The notes under the pieces: generated by a model
Databases searched by the model: none
Told to the model about the DNA's origin: nothing
The model's input: only the letters and a program-made list of their open reading frames with translations
Made by a program: the position numbers and the translations under genes
Shown here: positions 1-11,575 of the stretch, one piece after another
Layout of the letters: each line of letters begins with the position of its first letter
How positions within the stretch are numbered: position 1 is the stretch's first letter
Assembly (NCBI GenBank): GCA_029204225.1
Contig: CM055092.1
Span: 19,151,222 to 19,215,221 of the forward strand
Direction: 5' to 3'
Origin: Diphasiastrum complanatum
Lineage: Eukaryota; Streptophyta; Lycopodiopsida; Lycopodiales; Lycopodiaceae
DNA length: 64,000 bases

Positions 1-285
1 ATTGGTACACTCTCATGATGTTACGTTGCAATTCTATGTGTAGAATGATCATTTATTGCTATTTTTAGTTTCACATGTGTGAAATATAGTAGGGTACTAT
101 AATTGCATGGATAGCAATCATATTTTATGTTTTGGCTCATGTTTGATCAGTATCTCTTAGAGTTTGCATCTCATTTTGTATGTAGATGCTGATTTTTCTA
201 CATTGGCAGGATTGTTGGTTTGCTCCTTATTGTAACCAAAGATCAGGGACATGGATTGGATCTTGAATGATTTGAAATCCTTCAT
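1..285 (+). repeat. LTR fragment, inverted copy of 14418-14705
   Basis: Read on the plus strand, this segment matches the reverse complement of 14418-14705 almost base for base, including a TTCACATGTGTGAA palindrome near position 69. The other copy lies upstream of a copia-type gag on the minus strand, so this piece is inferred to be the LTR or leader of a related element in the opposite orientation, cut by the window edge. Similarity fades after about position 285. Confidence 0.7.
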
Positions 286-479
286 AGACTGCATGAAGAG
301 ATTTGACCTATTTATAGCTGGATCGCATGGGGATTTCATGGGTTCATTCACATGAATCTACTCTTTATATATCGGGGTAGGGATTGGTAGAACAACTGAT
401 CAGATAGATCTTGATTCTACTAACAAAGCGCGTATTTTACTTGACAAAGGATGAGAAAGAAACAAATTCGAACTCAAAA

Positions 480-860
480 CATTCCTATTCGTGACCAACT
501 TGAAAGATTCGCGAAGGATTCGCGAAATTTGTCTTGCAGTCATCTCGAAAGATTCGTGAAACAGTTTCTTGTAGAAGCTCGTGGCTTTCTTATTGAAGCT
601 CAAAAGATTTGCGAACAGAATCTTGTCGTGAAATATTCTGTTTCTTGTTCAAGCCTCAAATGTCGCAAAATTGTCGCGAACAATTCATGAAATCTTCTGG
701 ACTGTTCTTCAAGCTCACCTGTCGCGAAACTATCACGAACAGTTTGCGAAATATTCTAGATTTCTTCTTCTACCTCAAGAATTGTCATGTATCACGAACA
801 ATTTGTGAAAGATGAAAATGTCATGAAGAGACAAGTGTCGCGAACAATTAGCAAAACACA
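480..860 (+). repeat. Degenerate ~60-bp tandem array of TCGCGAA motifs
   Basis: Copies of TCGCGAAC or its decayed forms (TCACGAAC, TTGCGAAC, TCGTGAAA) start near 509, 610, 674, 733, 792 and 838. Several are followed about 11 bp later by a second GCGAAA-like copy. The 674, 733 and 792 copies are exactly 59 bp apart; the others are 46-66 bp apart. The array lies in the presumed U3 part of the LTR upstream of the TATA box. Confidence 0.65.
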
Positions 861-1026
861 AAGTTGAGACGAAGAGATGGACTATCACAAATAGAATTTA
901 TTTGAGCTTGAAAACAGACCAACAGACCTGTCCTATAGCCTTTTAATGTTGTAACAGTAGATATCTAACCATTTACATATCTAGTTGACTTATAAATAAA
1001 AGGCCAACAGACCTGTCCTATAGCAA

Positions 1027-1034
1027 TATAAATA
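1027..1034 (+). promoter_or_regulatory. TATA box of the putative LTR
   Basis: TATAAATA lies about 330 bp upstream of the primer-binding site array, a plausible U3/R boundary for a plant LTR promoter. Supported only by motif and position. Confidence 0.4.
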
Positions 1035-1352
1035 CATGTGCACTACTTGCTGTATCACACTCACTCAATCAGAGACACAATAGCGAGATAAAACAACAAG
1101 AGATGTATATTGATGAATCAGATTTAGAGCTATAAAAATTCATTTTTAATCAATAGTTTCTTATTGTCTAATTTGTCTTAAGTTGTCTCTTACTTCCACA
1201 TATAATTTTTGCACACATATTCAATCAGAACTAATACTGTTCTATTAGTATATAGATCAGATACAATCTCGATGGAAGACACTGATATCAGTTTGATTTA
1301 TTCAAACTTACATCATGTTCTCTGTGGAAGAATAATTAATATTATCCTATAG

Positions 1353-1465
1353 TGGTATTAGAGCATAGAGAATTAAAGTTGATATAGTGGTATCAGAACA
1401 TACGGAATTAAAGTTGATACAATGATACCAGAGCATACGGAATTAAAGTTGATACAATGGTATCT
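1353..1465 (+). repeat. 35-bp tandem repeat carrying a tRNA-Met primer-binding site
   Basis: Units start at 1353, 1388, 1423 and 1458 (partial). Each begins with a version of TGGTATCAGAGC (TGGTATTAGAGC, TGGTATCAGAAC, TGATACCAGAGC, TGGTATC) followed by CATA(C/G)-GGAATTAAAGTTGATA. The 12-nt core is the complement of the plant initiator tRNA-Met 3' end that primes copia and many gypsy elements. Having it in tandem three times is unusual. Confidence 0.8.
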
Positions 1466-1626
1466 TCGCATCCCTCTCAGCATTCTTCATACATCCATCA
1501 GTAAGCCGCTATATGGAGGTAACTTCTTGTGTCTTATAGACAAACTGATCTCATCTCATTTTATTTTTTCATGCGTTGTGAAAAACTATATATAACTAAT
1601 TACATAGATATATATTTTGTCACAGT

Positions 1627-3250
1627 TTGCTTAGAAAAATGTTGCCTCCAAATTACGCCATGGCGACGTCTCTACAAGAAGCCAAGAAAATGCTATTCGC
1701 AGTCGGGATGGATTACAAGAGTAGTCATGCATGTCTCAATGATTGCATCTTATATCAAGATGAGTTTGAGGATGCAAGCATGTGTCCTAGTTGTGGAGAA
1801 CACCGCTACAGGCAAGATTTACAAGGAGCGACCAAACCTACCAAGGTGGTAAGACATTTTTCCATCATACCCAACTATGACATGGCACATGTTAAAGTGT
1901 AATTCCATCAAGGAGCTAATGACATGGCATTCAAACAATCCTTCATCAAACGATACTATGAGGATCCTTGCCGATTGTCCAGCATGGAAGCACGTGGATG
2001 CTACTTGGCATGAGTTTAGGCATTTGGGTTTGGTGATGGATGGTGTGAATCAATTCGGTTTGCACTCCACATCATGGTCCACTTGGCCGGTTGTCCTTGT
2101 AAATTACAACCTCCCCCCTTGGCTAAGTATCAAGAAGGGGCATCTAATGCTTGCCCTTCTTATCCTGGGAAAATACAAGGCAAAAAATATATGGCTCCCT
2201 TGATAGATGAGCTAAAGATTCTATGGCAAGGAGTTCAAGTGAGTGATATATCAAGACCACAGAGACAAAGATATTTTGTGGTAAAGGGGATTATGATGTG
2301 GATGATGCACATGACTTTCCTAGATATGGGGAATGTTTAGGCGAGATATCCTTGCTATTGGTTCGATGCATGGTATTCCATTAAATTTTAAATGTATTCA
2401 CAAATTTTCTTTCAATTCAAATGTTAGACTCACAATTAAGTTGGTTGTTTTGTCTCAATGTAGGGCTCCAAACTAGTGGCTACAATGCATGCCTCGTTTG
2501 TGGTAAGTATTTGCAAGCACATCACTCACAACATCTACAAAAGATGGTTTATCAGGGCCACACTCGATACCTTCCACCTGATCACCCTATGCGTGATGAG
2601 CTTGTTGGTCAACGTCCCCATTCCATGAAAGTACAATACATATTTGGGCCAATTAATGTACATGTCATGGCAAATTTTACCAAAGAGAGTCAAGCAAGCA
2701 TGACGGACTCTCTTCTCAACTTGATTATTTTGGGACAATCAATCACATCCTGGAAGTTGGATTTAGGCAATTCAACTATTTCATATTTGATGTCAAATGG
2801 TTCAAAGTTATTTGCAATGGTCCCAATGCAACTATCAGGAAAGATGAGAGTGGTTATTTTGCCATTGACTCTACCAAGCTTTGGACAGATCAAAGCGATA
2901 CATTTGTTTTTCCTCAACAATGTGAGCAAGTACATTTCTTCTATTTCTTCAAGATGTCTATGCTCTTTTGTTGTCAATCACTCGATTTTCAGTATATTGC
3001 AAAAAATGTATATTGTGTATAGTGATACCCAAACAACTGTAACATAGCTATGGATACTAACTACGAGTCACAACGTTTATGGTAACATCGATCAATTATA
3101 GGTGGTTATTCATCCTGATCATTCAGATCCCAGATGGTGGTACGTGATTCAAGTCGCTCCTTGAAGTAAAAGAATTTTTGAAGATAGAGATGTCATGGAG
3201 GACATGGCATTGCCAACTGATGCACCGCATGAACAAGATCGTGATGATGG
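1627..3250 (+). pseudogene. CACTA (En/Spm) TNP2-like transposase, decayed
   Basis: Three plus-strand frames carry consecutive pieces of the plant TNP2 transposase (pfam Transposase_21 family). The first reads HACLNDCILYQDEFEDASMC with PSCGEHRYRQ and KVVRHFSIIP, which is the CPNDC...F...CP.CG zinc region and the KVLRHFPI signature. Next comes LADCPAWKHVD plus the LHSTSWSTWPVVLVNYNLPP segment, and then a GYNACLVCG...GHTRYLPPDHPMR block. A WWYVIQVAPRSKRIFED tail lies near 3130-3190. The protein normally catalyses cut-and-paste movement of CACTA elements. The frames are interrupted by stops, frameshifts and probable introns near 2340-2420 and 2930-3100, so no functional product is expected. Confidence 0.8.
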
Positions 3251-3788
3251 ATTTCGATGACACATTTTTGGAGGATGATTATGTGCAAGCTTAACAAGCT
3301 AATGATGATGTTGAGCATGATGCATCATCATCGGATGGATCGACGACACACGACACACCTTCTCGATCTTACTCGTTGTCACCCTCGCCACTTTTGAAGA
3401 TCAACTTATTAATGATGAAGCTATAGGAGATATTTGGGTAGAATTAGAGATAGACTCATTTGGTTTGGCAGATTTGTTGCATGATGATGCAACAAATGAT
3501 AACGATGAACCACCAAATGAATATGTGAGATAGTATGATGTATTTCAACTCATTGTAATATTAATCATATTGCTCACAGATGTGATTACACTTTGTTAAT
3601 TGACTAGTTGACATCAAACAAGAAGTCGACACATGTGAGTACACAATTTGTGGTCATCATTTTTTTGTGATACATAAAATTCTTTATTCACTTGTGCATA
3701 TGGCAACCAATGTTGATACAATATAGAATTTAATGTGCTGATAGGTAACAAGTTCCAAAAGTGAGATCTATTTACACTCTATAACATA

Positions 3789-3990
3789 CCGTGAGTTATA
3801 CCGAGGGGCCTTTTGTTCATCAGTCTCGGTATTACCCTCGGTTACTAGAGTGTCCTTGAATGCCTCTTGCCACCTTGACCCTATTTTTTCTCTATATGCC
3901 TCTCTATAACCCTCCCTATAAATGTTTCAAAAACAAGTTCAAATTTGGTAGGCTTATACCGAGGCCAAACATCGGACCCAAGGCTCGAGC
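3789..3990 (+). repeat. CACTA subterminal repeats (TATACCGAGG motif)
   Basis: The motif TATACCGAGG and its inverse CCTCGGT/CTCGGTAT occur at least four times in both orientations (near 3798, 3828, 3836 and 3956). CACTA transposases bind short subterminal repeats of this kind. Confidence 0.6.
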
Positions 3991-4070
3991 ATTCTGCTCC
4001 CCCCACGACTCATTTTAAAAACTATCTTTCAAAAAAACGCTCAAAAATATCCTTGGAATTTGAAATCATC

Positions 4071-4087
4071 TGTCCCCTCTTGTAGTG
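4071..4087 (+). repeat. 3' terminal inverted repeat of the CACTA element
   Basis: The last 17 bases read TGTCCCCTCTTGTAGTG, a CACTA terminus in reverse complement. The three bases that follow (ATG) would be the target-site duplication if the other end were found. Confidence 0.7.
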
Positions 4088-7000
4088 ATGCAAATCACTT
4101 CATACATTCACCATAGCTACACCTCTCAAGCTCTCAAAGATGGTATAGCCAAACTTATTGTATTACAAAGGAAATATGTACATAAAAGCCCGAAACTACA
4201 TGGGCTCGACAAGTGTCAACACACTAAAAAAGGCACTTGTCCAACTAATAGACCTAACATGGGCTAAAATACTGACTAACTCATGATATGCCCCTAAGCA
4301 TAGAAAAAGCCTTCAAAAATCTACTATACAAGCTAATTTCCCTACGTGTGGCTACTCCGCTAATTTAAGTAGCTGGCTACAGGACGAGTGATCGACTAAT
4401 AAGACAATTTGGTGGGTCACATCTTGATCACTACCAAATATAGTAATGTCTACTTAACAATACAATACGTATAGTATCAAATTTAGAGCTTACACAATTG
4501 AATCTAATCAAAACTAATTTCTAACTCTCTCCCTTAAGTTCAAATGTGAGAAGAGTTAAAGACAATATTCTATAATGATGATTTGTACAATTCTAGATAG
4601 AAAAATGACACTTGGTAAAAGTAGGTAGAAATGCATGCATGAGATGTGACAATTGAAAATGAAAAATCATCTATCTTGACTTTAGGCTTGCTACTAACTT
4701 TTTTCTATGCAAGTATGTTGTTTCATAATGTAAATGCCAAATTTGGCCTAGAAGGAACTCGAGCTATATGGGTTTCTCAAGTCTATTGGTAGTAGACAAC
4801 TTGCATATAGACTGTAGACTTAGAAATGTCATTAATATGCTTGTAGAAACTCATGGCATATCACATGCAATTGTTGTAAGTGATCCATAGTGACATGCAA
4901 GGCATGCACAAAGTGAAATGCATATCTCTGCTACTCTGTACTTGACTCACACTTAAGAACACCAACAAACCACCAGGATTGACATTCAAAATATCATGCA
5001 CACATGATGCTCACATAGAGAGTCTACCACACTCTCAACCAACTAACTTGTCCCCATCTAACTTGAACACAAGTGGATTACATAAGCGACATGGCTCAAA
5101 CTGAGGAAATCCCACTGCCACCATGACACTTACATCCTCCATCTAGCTAGGCTAACATCCTCTCAGACACTTACAAGCACAAACCTATAAAGCTGACATA
5201 ATACATTGTGAGAATTGCAATCGCTTTCTTTTGAATTAAACAAAGCACCCATATTGAAAGCTTAGTTTTGTCTATTATAATTCACATATGTAGGATATAT
5301 ATGATCCATCACTTCTTAATGTCTTCCTAATTCACAATTTTGGATAGCACTTGGGAATTTGAGTAGTTCTTCATTGTCAAGCTTGAACACATGGACAATC
5401 CATTTTATATCATACAAAGTACATTGAAAATATTCAAAGATAGTCAAGCCATCTATGAGCAACTTCTCCAATTATCAAACTTCCAACTCCACCTCTAATG
5501 GCTTACCACAATCCCAAATTTTAACAGCCTTGACTTATAAGTCAATTGCATTGACAATGCTCTTAGCCCAACAAAGTGAATTTCCAAATGACATTGTGTA
5601 TTAAGTTATCGAAGTTGAGGTTGCTCTTGATTTTCCAACTTTGACATGGATAAAAAAAGTTTGACTTAGATTATGCACCATTTTGGAAGGTACATAGGTT
5701 TTATGCTGCTTGTGTTAAATTTTACCTTTTTCCACATGTAATCAAATGGTAAAAGCACTAATATAGAAGTTTATCCCTCTAGGCAAACCTCTTAAATTGT
5801 AGAAAATTTAAGGAAAACCAAATATGCAATTTGTTGGTAGATATCATAAAACTAAGGTATTCGGTAGATCAAAATCAAAAGAACCTAGTAAGGAGCAAGC
5901 TCAAACTACTCAACTTCTCCCACTGTGTAGTGTGCTCTAATGGATGAAGAAAGGCACTGAAGCCCAAGTTGAAAAGCAATGCCTTATCAAACTTGCTATG
6001 ATCTCTAAGTTTAGAGATTATTTGAGATATTGTTGACATGAATTGTGGTATCATACTTCATGAGCACCCTAATCACTACTAGAGAGAGCCCTTGTATACA
6101 CAATAGATACAAATATCTCAAACGAGGCAAAATTTCTTCCAAAGTGACATGTTATTGATTCTACTCATCATTGCAACATAGACTTTCTATCAAGAGAGCA
6201 TAAGGGTATGTTTGGTTTTTATCTGAAAATAAGAAGCTGCAATCCTCCTTGTGACCTACACAATATATTCCATAAGCTTTAGCAATCATACCTTGTCCTT
6301 TCAAAGAAGGCAACTCATTACTATTAGGTTTTAGGGAAATTTAAAATATCATTCACCTTGTTCCAAGCTCTTCACATGCCTTTGCACAAGGCATCCCACA
6401 TATGGGGAAATCAGAAATCAAGCAGAACATTAAGCCTTCAAGACCTCTTTGTTCAGATACTGATTTTTTTAACACCAACGAGAGATGTAGAATGGAGAGT
6501 TTGCATGGAATTTGAAGGTCTTCATAAGATCTATTTTGGAATCATAATTAATCCCACTACCAATTATAGATGCTATACTCAAACACTTACAAGGAGTAGA
6601 TTTTTTCTCCAAGTTGGATCTTTAAAGTAGTTACCAGGCCAGAATCATTTTCATTATCAAAAGCATAAGAGCACAAATGACTATTTATCAGAGTGCCTAA
6701 GGAGCGTAAGTGATGATCATTAATTAGATCTAGCATGCCATTGGGCAAGAACTCCAACACAGAGTTTGTCTTCTTATCTTGCTTTAATGATTCACAAAAT
6801 AACGTAAGAGGAATTACTCATCCATGAAAGGGGGAAGCAACTCTTTTTATGAACTTCAGATTATGCTAGTTCACATGTAGAAGAGTAAGAGCTAGCTGGG
6901 ATTGGATCTGCAACAGAATTGTCCTATTTTTCTGTACCCAATTATCAATATAGGAAACTGCACTGGGAGTAAACTTGAGCGTTCCAGTACTACAGTAGCT

Positions 7001-7500
7001 CTGCATGGTTACATGACTGACCCAAAATTGTCATAAACGCAAGAGAGCAAGAACCATGTAGGCATGGTAACCGAAACAAGTGCTGTGCAGATTGAACGAG
7101 TTCTTGATCAGGATTACAAATTAGGTTTGATAGACCTTCATTCGATCAAGACAAAGAAGGTAAAGGGAATGTCTTTATAACTAGGTTACAGTCTTACAGA
7201 GTAGCAGTTCTACAACTAATGCCCGGGCTAACATTTGTGGATTGAGAAACCAGCTAGTAAGCTTATGGCAGTTTGATACTTATAAAAACAGCTTCATGCA
7301 GGAAGAGTAGGCTTTTCGTCCCAGTCTAGCAACATTGCATTAACAACTCTTCATACGACAATATTAAGTGTACATATTCAAACATATAAATAAAGGTTGA
7401 AAAAGAAGGAAGCGAACCGGTCGCTTGTAGAAATTTCTTGAATGCAAGATATTAATTGCTTTTTGATTTTACCAATATTGATTCTATTCTGAAATAGCAT
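4088..7500. other. Intergenic stretch, no recognisable gene
   Basis: AT-rich sequence without a frame that resembles a known protein. Only short frames occur (for example 6358-6630 plus) and they lack domains. It probably consists of old transposon debris, but no terminal repeat, PBS or coding motif could be pinned down. Confidence 0.5.
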
Positions 7501-7592
7501 TGGTGTTGCAATTTTCACACTCCATAGCGACATATTCCATTCTCAACACCATCAGCTGCAAGACACAACCGTGCTGAAAAGAAAAATTTCAG

Positions 7593-7598
7593 TTTATT
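7593..7598 (-). promoter_or_regulatory. Possible polyadenylation signal of the DUF1677 gene
   Basis: AATAAA on the minus strand about 255 bases after the stop codon. Another AATAAA (7849-7854) overlaps the stop and is too close to be the main signal. Confidence 0.4.
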
Positions 7599-7853
7599 TC
7601 TATGTGGTCAATAAGGAATAACGTACATGCGTTTGCAACTTTCCACCTAAAGCAAAAGAGCGGCTTAGAAAGCTGCTGAGAAGAAAATCCAGCCAAACCA
7701 TCTCTTGGAGGTCCGCAAATTCACATTGATATTTAACATACAGGATGTTTTGGCTGATTCTACTGCTACACTTTACATGGTAGTTAAGCATAAAACATTA
7801 GTACGTTATATACTCCAACAATCCGCTGGTAAAACTTGTGACATAGAGTTTAT

Positions 7854-8315
7854 TCAGGCTCTGCATTTTCCACTCATCGCAGGAATGCAGCTAGAGCTGC
7901 AGCCAAACCCCCGCTGGCTTGATCTCTGCACTCCAAGAGTGCGTCTTACCAGAAGCTGGCGCATGGCAGCAGCAGCTGCTGCAATTTGAACAGCTGGATT
8001 TGCATCCACAACACGTTTGAACTGCTCACAAATCGCCATGTGCGCCTGCAGTGCTCCCTCCATAGACACATGAGTCACTCCCTTTGCGTTCTTCATGCGG
8101 CATTGTTCTTCTTTCACAGCCTCCGCACACAGCCCACAAACAAAGCGCCCACAAAAGACTTCTCGAATGCAACTAATGTAGGCAGGCGTGCACTCTTCGC
8201 ATAGCCCACAACACTCACACTTCGCCTGCTCTGGATCAAAACCCATATCGAAACTAGAAGGCAGAGACACACTATTTTCAAACTTCTTCTCAACCATCGT
8301 AATTTTCTTTCTCAA
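7854..8315 (-). CDS. DUF1677 family protein, cysteine-rich, plant-specific
   Basis: A 153-residue single-exon protein. Residues 33-46 read CECCGLCEECTPAY, the hallmark of plant DUF1677 proteins. It is followed by IREVFCGRFVCGLCAEAVKEE (about 50-70) with further CxxC cysteines at 60 and 63, and by an SMEGALQAHMAICEQF segment (84-99), also conserved in the family. The spacing of cysteine pairs suggests a small metal-binding domain, but the family's biochemical function is not established. A polyalanine run (112-117) and a basic, serine-rich tail follow, with no signal peptide or membrane segment. The length fits the family. Translation could begin at Met1 or at Met7; Met1 is taken because the frame is open from there. 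The upstream leader is CT-rich on the coding strand, common in plant 5' UTRs. No neighbouring host gene lies within 40 kb. It appears intact. Confidence 0.85.
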   Translation of the reverse strand: MRKKITMVEKKFENSVSLPSSFDMGFDPEQAKCECCGLCEECTPAYISCIREVFCGRFVCGLCAEAVKEEQCRMKNAKGVTHVSMEGALQAHMAICEQFKRVVDANPAVQIAAAAAAMRQLLVRRTLGVQRSSQRGFGCSSSCIPAMSGKCRA

Positions 8316-8760
8316 ATCAAACTAAACTCTCCAACAATCATTCATCGTATTCTCAAAGTGTCCTATTCTATCCTTGCAAAAAGCAACAAATTTTTTTGCA
8401 GCTAATAGGCCAGCAATAGTATCCTGAGAAATTAAACCAAGCTGTGTGTGAAGAACCAATTCTTTCTTTCGCAGATAGATCAACAACAGTATCTTCAGGC
8501 AAACAAAGGTTTTGCTTTGTGTGTGTGTTTTTGTGTGTGAGAGAGAGAGAGAGCGCGTAAATGTAGAGCAGAGAAGAAGAAGACAGAAGTGGAATAAGCA
8601 TGGATGGTTGGGTGGTGGTGGTGGTAGCTTCCTGTATTTGTAGCTGTGCTGGCTGCTGGGTCCCCCTCCATCCATAGCCACATGTATCTGCATGAAAAGG
8701 GAGAGCTGACAGCCACACCCATATCACTCCCTCACATCTCGTGGTGAAAAAGCAAACATG
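8316..8760 (-). promoter_or_regulatory. Probable 5' UTR/promoter of the DUF1677 gene with CT and CA microsatellites
   Basis: Read on the minus strand, the region just before the start codon contains (CT)n (8539-8553) and CA-rich repeats (8517-8538). A TATTTATAAT-like box lies near 8830. The hypothetical frames in this stretch are low-complexity (polyhistidine, leucine-serine) and are not genes. Confidence 0.4.
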
Positions 8761-9115
8761 CCTCTAGCTAGGGCCCTCTAGGTTCTTCTCCCATTTCCCC
8801 TTTGATATTGTGGTTCTTTTCACAATTATAAATATCAAAATAATTATCTATTCAACTTCCTTCCCCCTTCTTTCTTTCTTTCTTTCTCTCTCTCTCTTCT
8901 CCAAGATATACCGTTGTTGGCCCATGCAAAGGCAATAATACCTCTAGGAACCCTCTAAGCTCTTCTTCTTTGTCCCTTTGATATTATGGTTCTTTTCCAA
9001 GTTGTAAATATCAAAAAAAATTATCTAAATACCTATATTCTTAAAATTTTGCTATCAAATTTTTTAAAAGTGTTCTTCTCTCTCCACGGCCACCCTTGTT
9101 GGGCCCATGCACATT
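8760..9115. repeat. Diverged ~179-bp tandem duplication upstream of the DUF1677 gene
   Basis: The segment beginning CCTCTAGCTAGGGCCCTCTA (8761) is repeated in diverged form from about 8940 (ACCTCTAGGAACCCTCTAAG). Shared blocks include CCCTTTGATATT-TGGTTCTTTTC, TAAATATCAAAA-AATTATCTA and GTTG-GGCCCATGCA. Each copy carries a TATA-like AAATATC stretch. Confidence 0.6.
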
Positions 9116-11063
9116 CAAGACTTTTCTAGATCACAAATTGTGACAATTTGTGGGCCATACAAAAGCAAATTAATCACCCTAAAATTTTCAAGTTTCCTTT
9201 TGACTTTTCTTGCAAAGTGAAGCTTGTTCCAAGGTGGTTAGGCTCTAACTTCCATGAATTTTTTATTTTTAACAAGTAGAAGTGACTATAAAAATGTCAA
9301 AAATCCATGACGTAAAACTAGGGCTAGGCCCAACACCTTAAATCAAACTCAAGGGGATTCCCAAAATGAACTATTATTGGAGAGAACAAAGTAGAACTCA
9401 CCATGGTGCATTTATTCATAGAAAAAAGTAGTAGGTACATTGATGAAAAAGATATGTACACCCCGAAGGAGAAGTTTATACAAAAGTAAGCTCAAACAAG
9501 AGCGAAGCTTGTAGTAAAGTTAAGATTAATCCAGATCCTGACATTAAAAGTAAAAGTGCATAAACTAAGATGATGTCAGTGGGAGCCTGCCAACTGACTG
9601 CAGCAGATCAGAAAAGTGAAGAGGTGGTGAGTCGGCTAATGAAGGGAGATGAGATGTAGCAGACCCAGCCACATTGATAGGGCCCGAGCACGTTGCAGGG
9701 CAATGGAAATACGTTGTTTGAAAGAAGCCACGAGAATAGAACTAGGAATTCCTTGACGCTCTGCCGCCTGATGAGAATACATTTAATGAAACATTAAGCC
9801 TCACCATCAAAAAAACATTCTAATTGTGTAGATTCTAGATTCACCAACAAAAATCATTCTTAAAAAAGTGACAACAAAAAACATTAGTGAAGTCCATGTG
9901 TCTCCAAACAATATTTGGTTTCAATTGAGTTGGGTGGAAGAATCGAAATCGAAAAAACGATTCACTGGTTGATTCCAAATCTTACTGAATTAACTTCTAT
10001 CAAGCATGCATGACATGCAACATTAACTATTTTTTTTTAATTTACAGTACAACAAATCAGGAAATTGACTAGCATGCAATCAGAACAATTTCAAATTTTG
10101 CCAATTTTACTCACAAATTGCAAAACTTCATATGATCGTAACTTTGGCTATAGGACACCAAATTGGGTGCTGTAATGCTCAAAACAGAGGGAGACCTAGT
10201 GATCAAGACACTTGCCACATCAACTTGCCACCTAGGCTCACATGTACAAGATCAGAGCGGCCAAAAATTTGTAGGAGGCCGCACTTTTTCTAGACCAAAT
10301 GATCAAAAAACATGCAAACACCTCACCAAGCCCAAAAGTGATGATGACAATAGTCCATGAAGCATTCATATAGGTCATATGAAGCAGTATGGGTTGAGAA
10401 CAACAGTTGCTGGAATTCTTGGCTCTAAATTCAAGGACAGCTTCAAAAGACTTTTATTCACCTATTTACAAGTTCTACATGGTGTTTTACAACCACCTAC
10501 TATCCAACTTTATGAAAAAACAAGCAAAAATCTTGATTTTTAGCACTTTTCTAGTTTTTTCTTCACTATAAGGTGGAAATTCATGATACACATCTCTTTC
10601 TCTACCACATGCAAACCAATCTGCAGATTTATAGCCATACAATTGATCTAATCTTGCTGGATTCTGGTTCTTACTATCTATTTTGTGTCAAAAAGCATAA
10701 AAAACCAAGCAATTTTGACCAAAACATAGCCTAGAATCAATAATCATGGAAATATCTGGCATGCATCATTCATTTCATCACTAATATGAAAGTACACTTG
10801 CTGAAAAATTCATATCTACACAAGATTGAGTTACACTACCAAAAGCTCCAAAAAAACAACACAAATTGGCTTCCTAGCACAATTCTTCATAAACCACAAC
10901 AAAATCAAGAGAGTCATGGATCTGAGCAACATGCAAATTGAAATTGGGAAGATCTACCAACTTGCACACTTGTTCAACCACCTAGATGAGAATACTAGTT
11001 GATCTCCACCAAAATTCCAATGAAAAGCACCACTCTCCAAGTTTCCTTATCTTCATAAGCCTT
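9116..11063. other. Intergenic stretch, no recognisable gene
   Basis: No frame with a recognisable domain. The part around 9400-9800 has a more complex, less AT-rich composition than its flanks and may be the tail of an old retroelement, but nothing diagnostic was seen. Confidence 0.45.
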
Positions 11064-11575
11064 GCTCTGATACCACTATAAGGGAAAGCTCCTCAAGATC
11101 CTGCTTACAAGACAAACACAATGAAAAACACACTATGGAGAAACCACCCAACCAAGTAGAAGCAACCAATCAACTCTAGAAGCTTCACCCCCAAGCCAAG
11201 GAACAAGAAGCATGAAAGTAGAGTGAGAGCCTGGCAATGAATAAATGACAAATGTGTGTAGTAGGGAGAGTTTGGCCTCCTTATATAGAGCCTAGAACCA
11301 CCTGTGCACATAGACATGCAAGGTCCTAACTATCTTATACATAGATTCATCTAGAATAGAGTTTTTATGCATGGATCCTCTATTCATAGATTGCTTTTGA
11401 TAACTCTACACATGCATACACTATCTCATATCTTGTACTAACTCCATTTAGTGTGTTCTGGGCCTCACAATGATATTAGTTACTTTCGGGTCACGTCCAG
11501 TATGACATGGCATAACTAACAGCTTGATTCACTAGAGTGCCGTGTATCCAAGAAATTAGAGGCGATATCATTACC
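11064..11575 (-). mobile_element. LTR-like segment with adjoining primer-binding site
   Basis: On the minus strand, TGGTATCAGAGC lies at 11064-11075, directly after sequence ending CCCTTATAG. To the right, a segment near 11490-11575 (GGACGTGAC, then a purine run before TGATATCGCC) resembles the LTR next to the PPT of the chromovirus at 62.4 kb. The stretch is therefore read as a minus-strand LTR of that lineage with the start of an internal region to its left. The boundaries are approximate and no coding region is attached. Confidence 0.45.

Larger units (their letters stand above)
286..1352 (+). mobile_element. Putative 5' LTR region ending at a tRNA-Met primer-binding site
   Basis: No gene is visible. 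The stretch holds an array of TCGCGAA-like motifs (480-860), a direct repeat of about 22 bp at 918 and 1003 (core ACAGACCTGTCCTATAGC), a TATAAATA box near 1027, and then immediately TGGTATTAGAGC-type primer-binding sites from 1353. That order (repeated upstream motifs, TATA box, several hundred bases, PBS) is what a plus-strand copia LTR looks like. The left LTR boundary could not be fixed and no internal coding region survives downstream, because the CACTA remnant follows. Confidence 0.5.
1510..4087 (+). mobile_element. CACTA DNA transposon remnant with intact 3' terminus
   Basis: The transposase remnant is followed by about 800 bp of noncoding DNA ending at 4087 in TCTTGTAGTG, the reverse complement of the CACTACAAGA terminus typical of plant CACTA elements. 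Subterminal ACCGAGG/CCTCGGT repeats precede it. No matching CACTACAAGA was found upstream, so the 5' end appears lost or replaced by the LTR-like sequence before 1500; the left boundary given is approximate. Confidence 0.7.

Noticed and set aside
8322-8727. Overlapping minus-strand frames upstream of the DUF1677 gene
   Set aside because: Low-complexity composition from CT/CA repeats in a probable 5' UTR, no domain.
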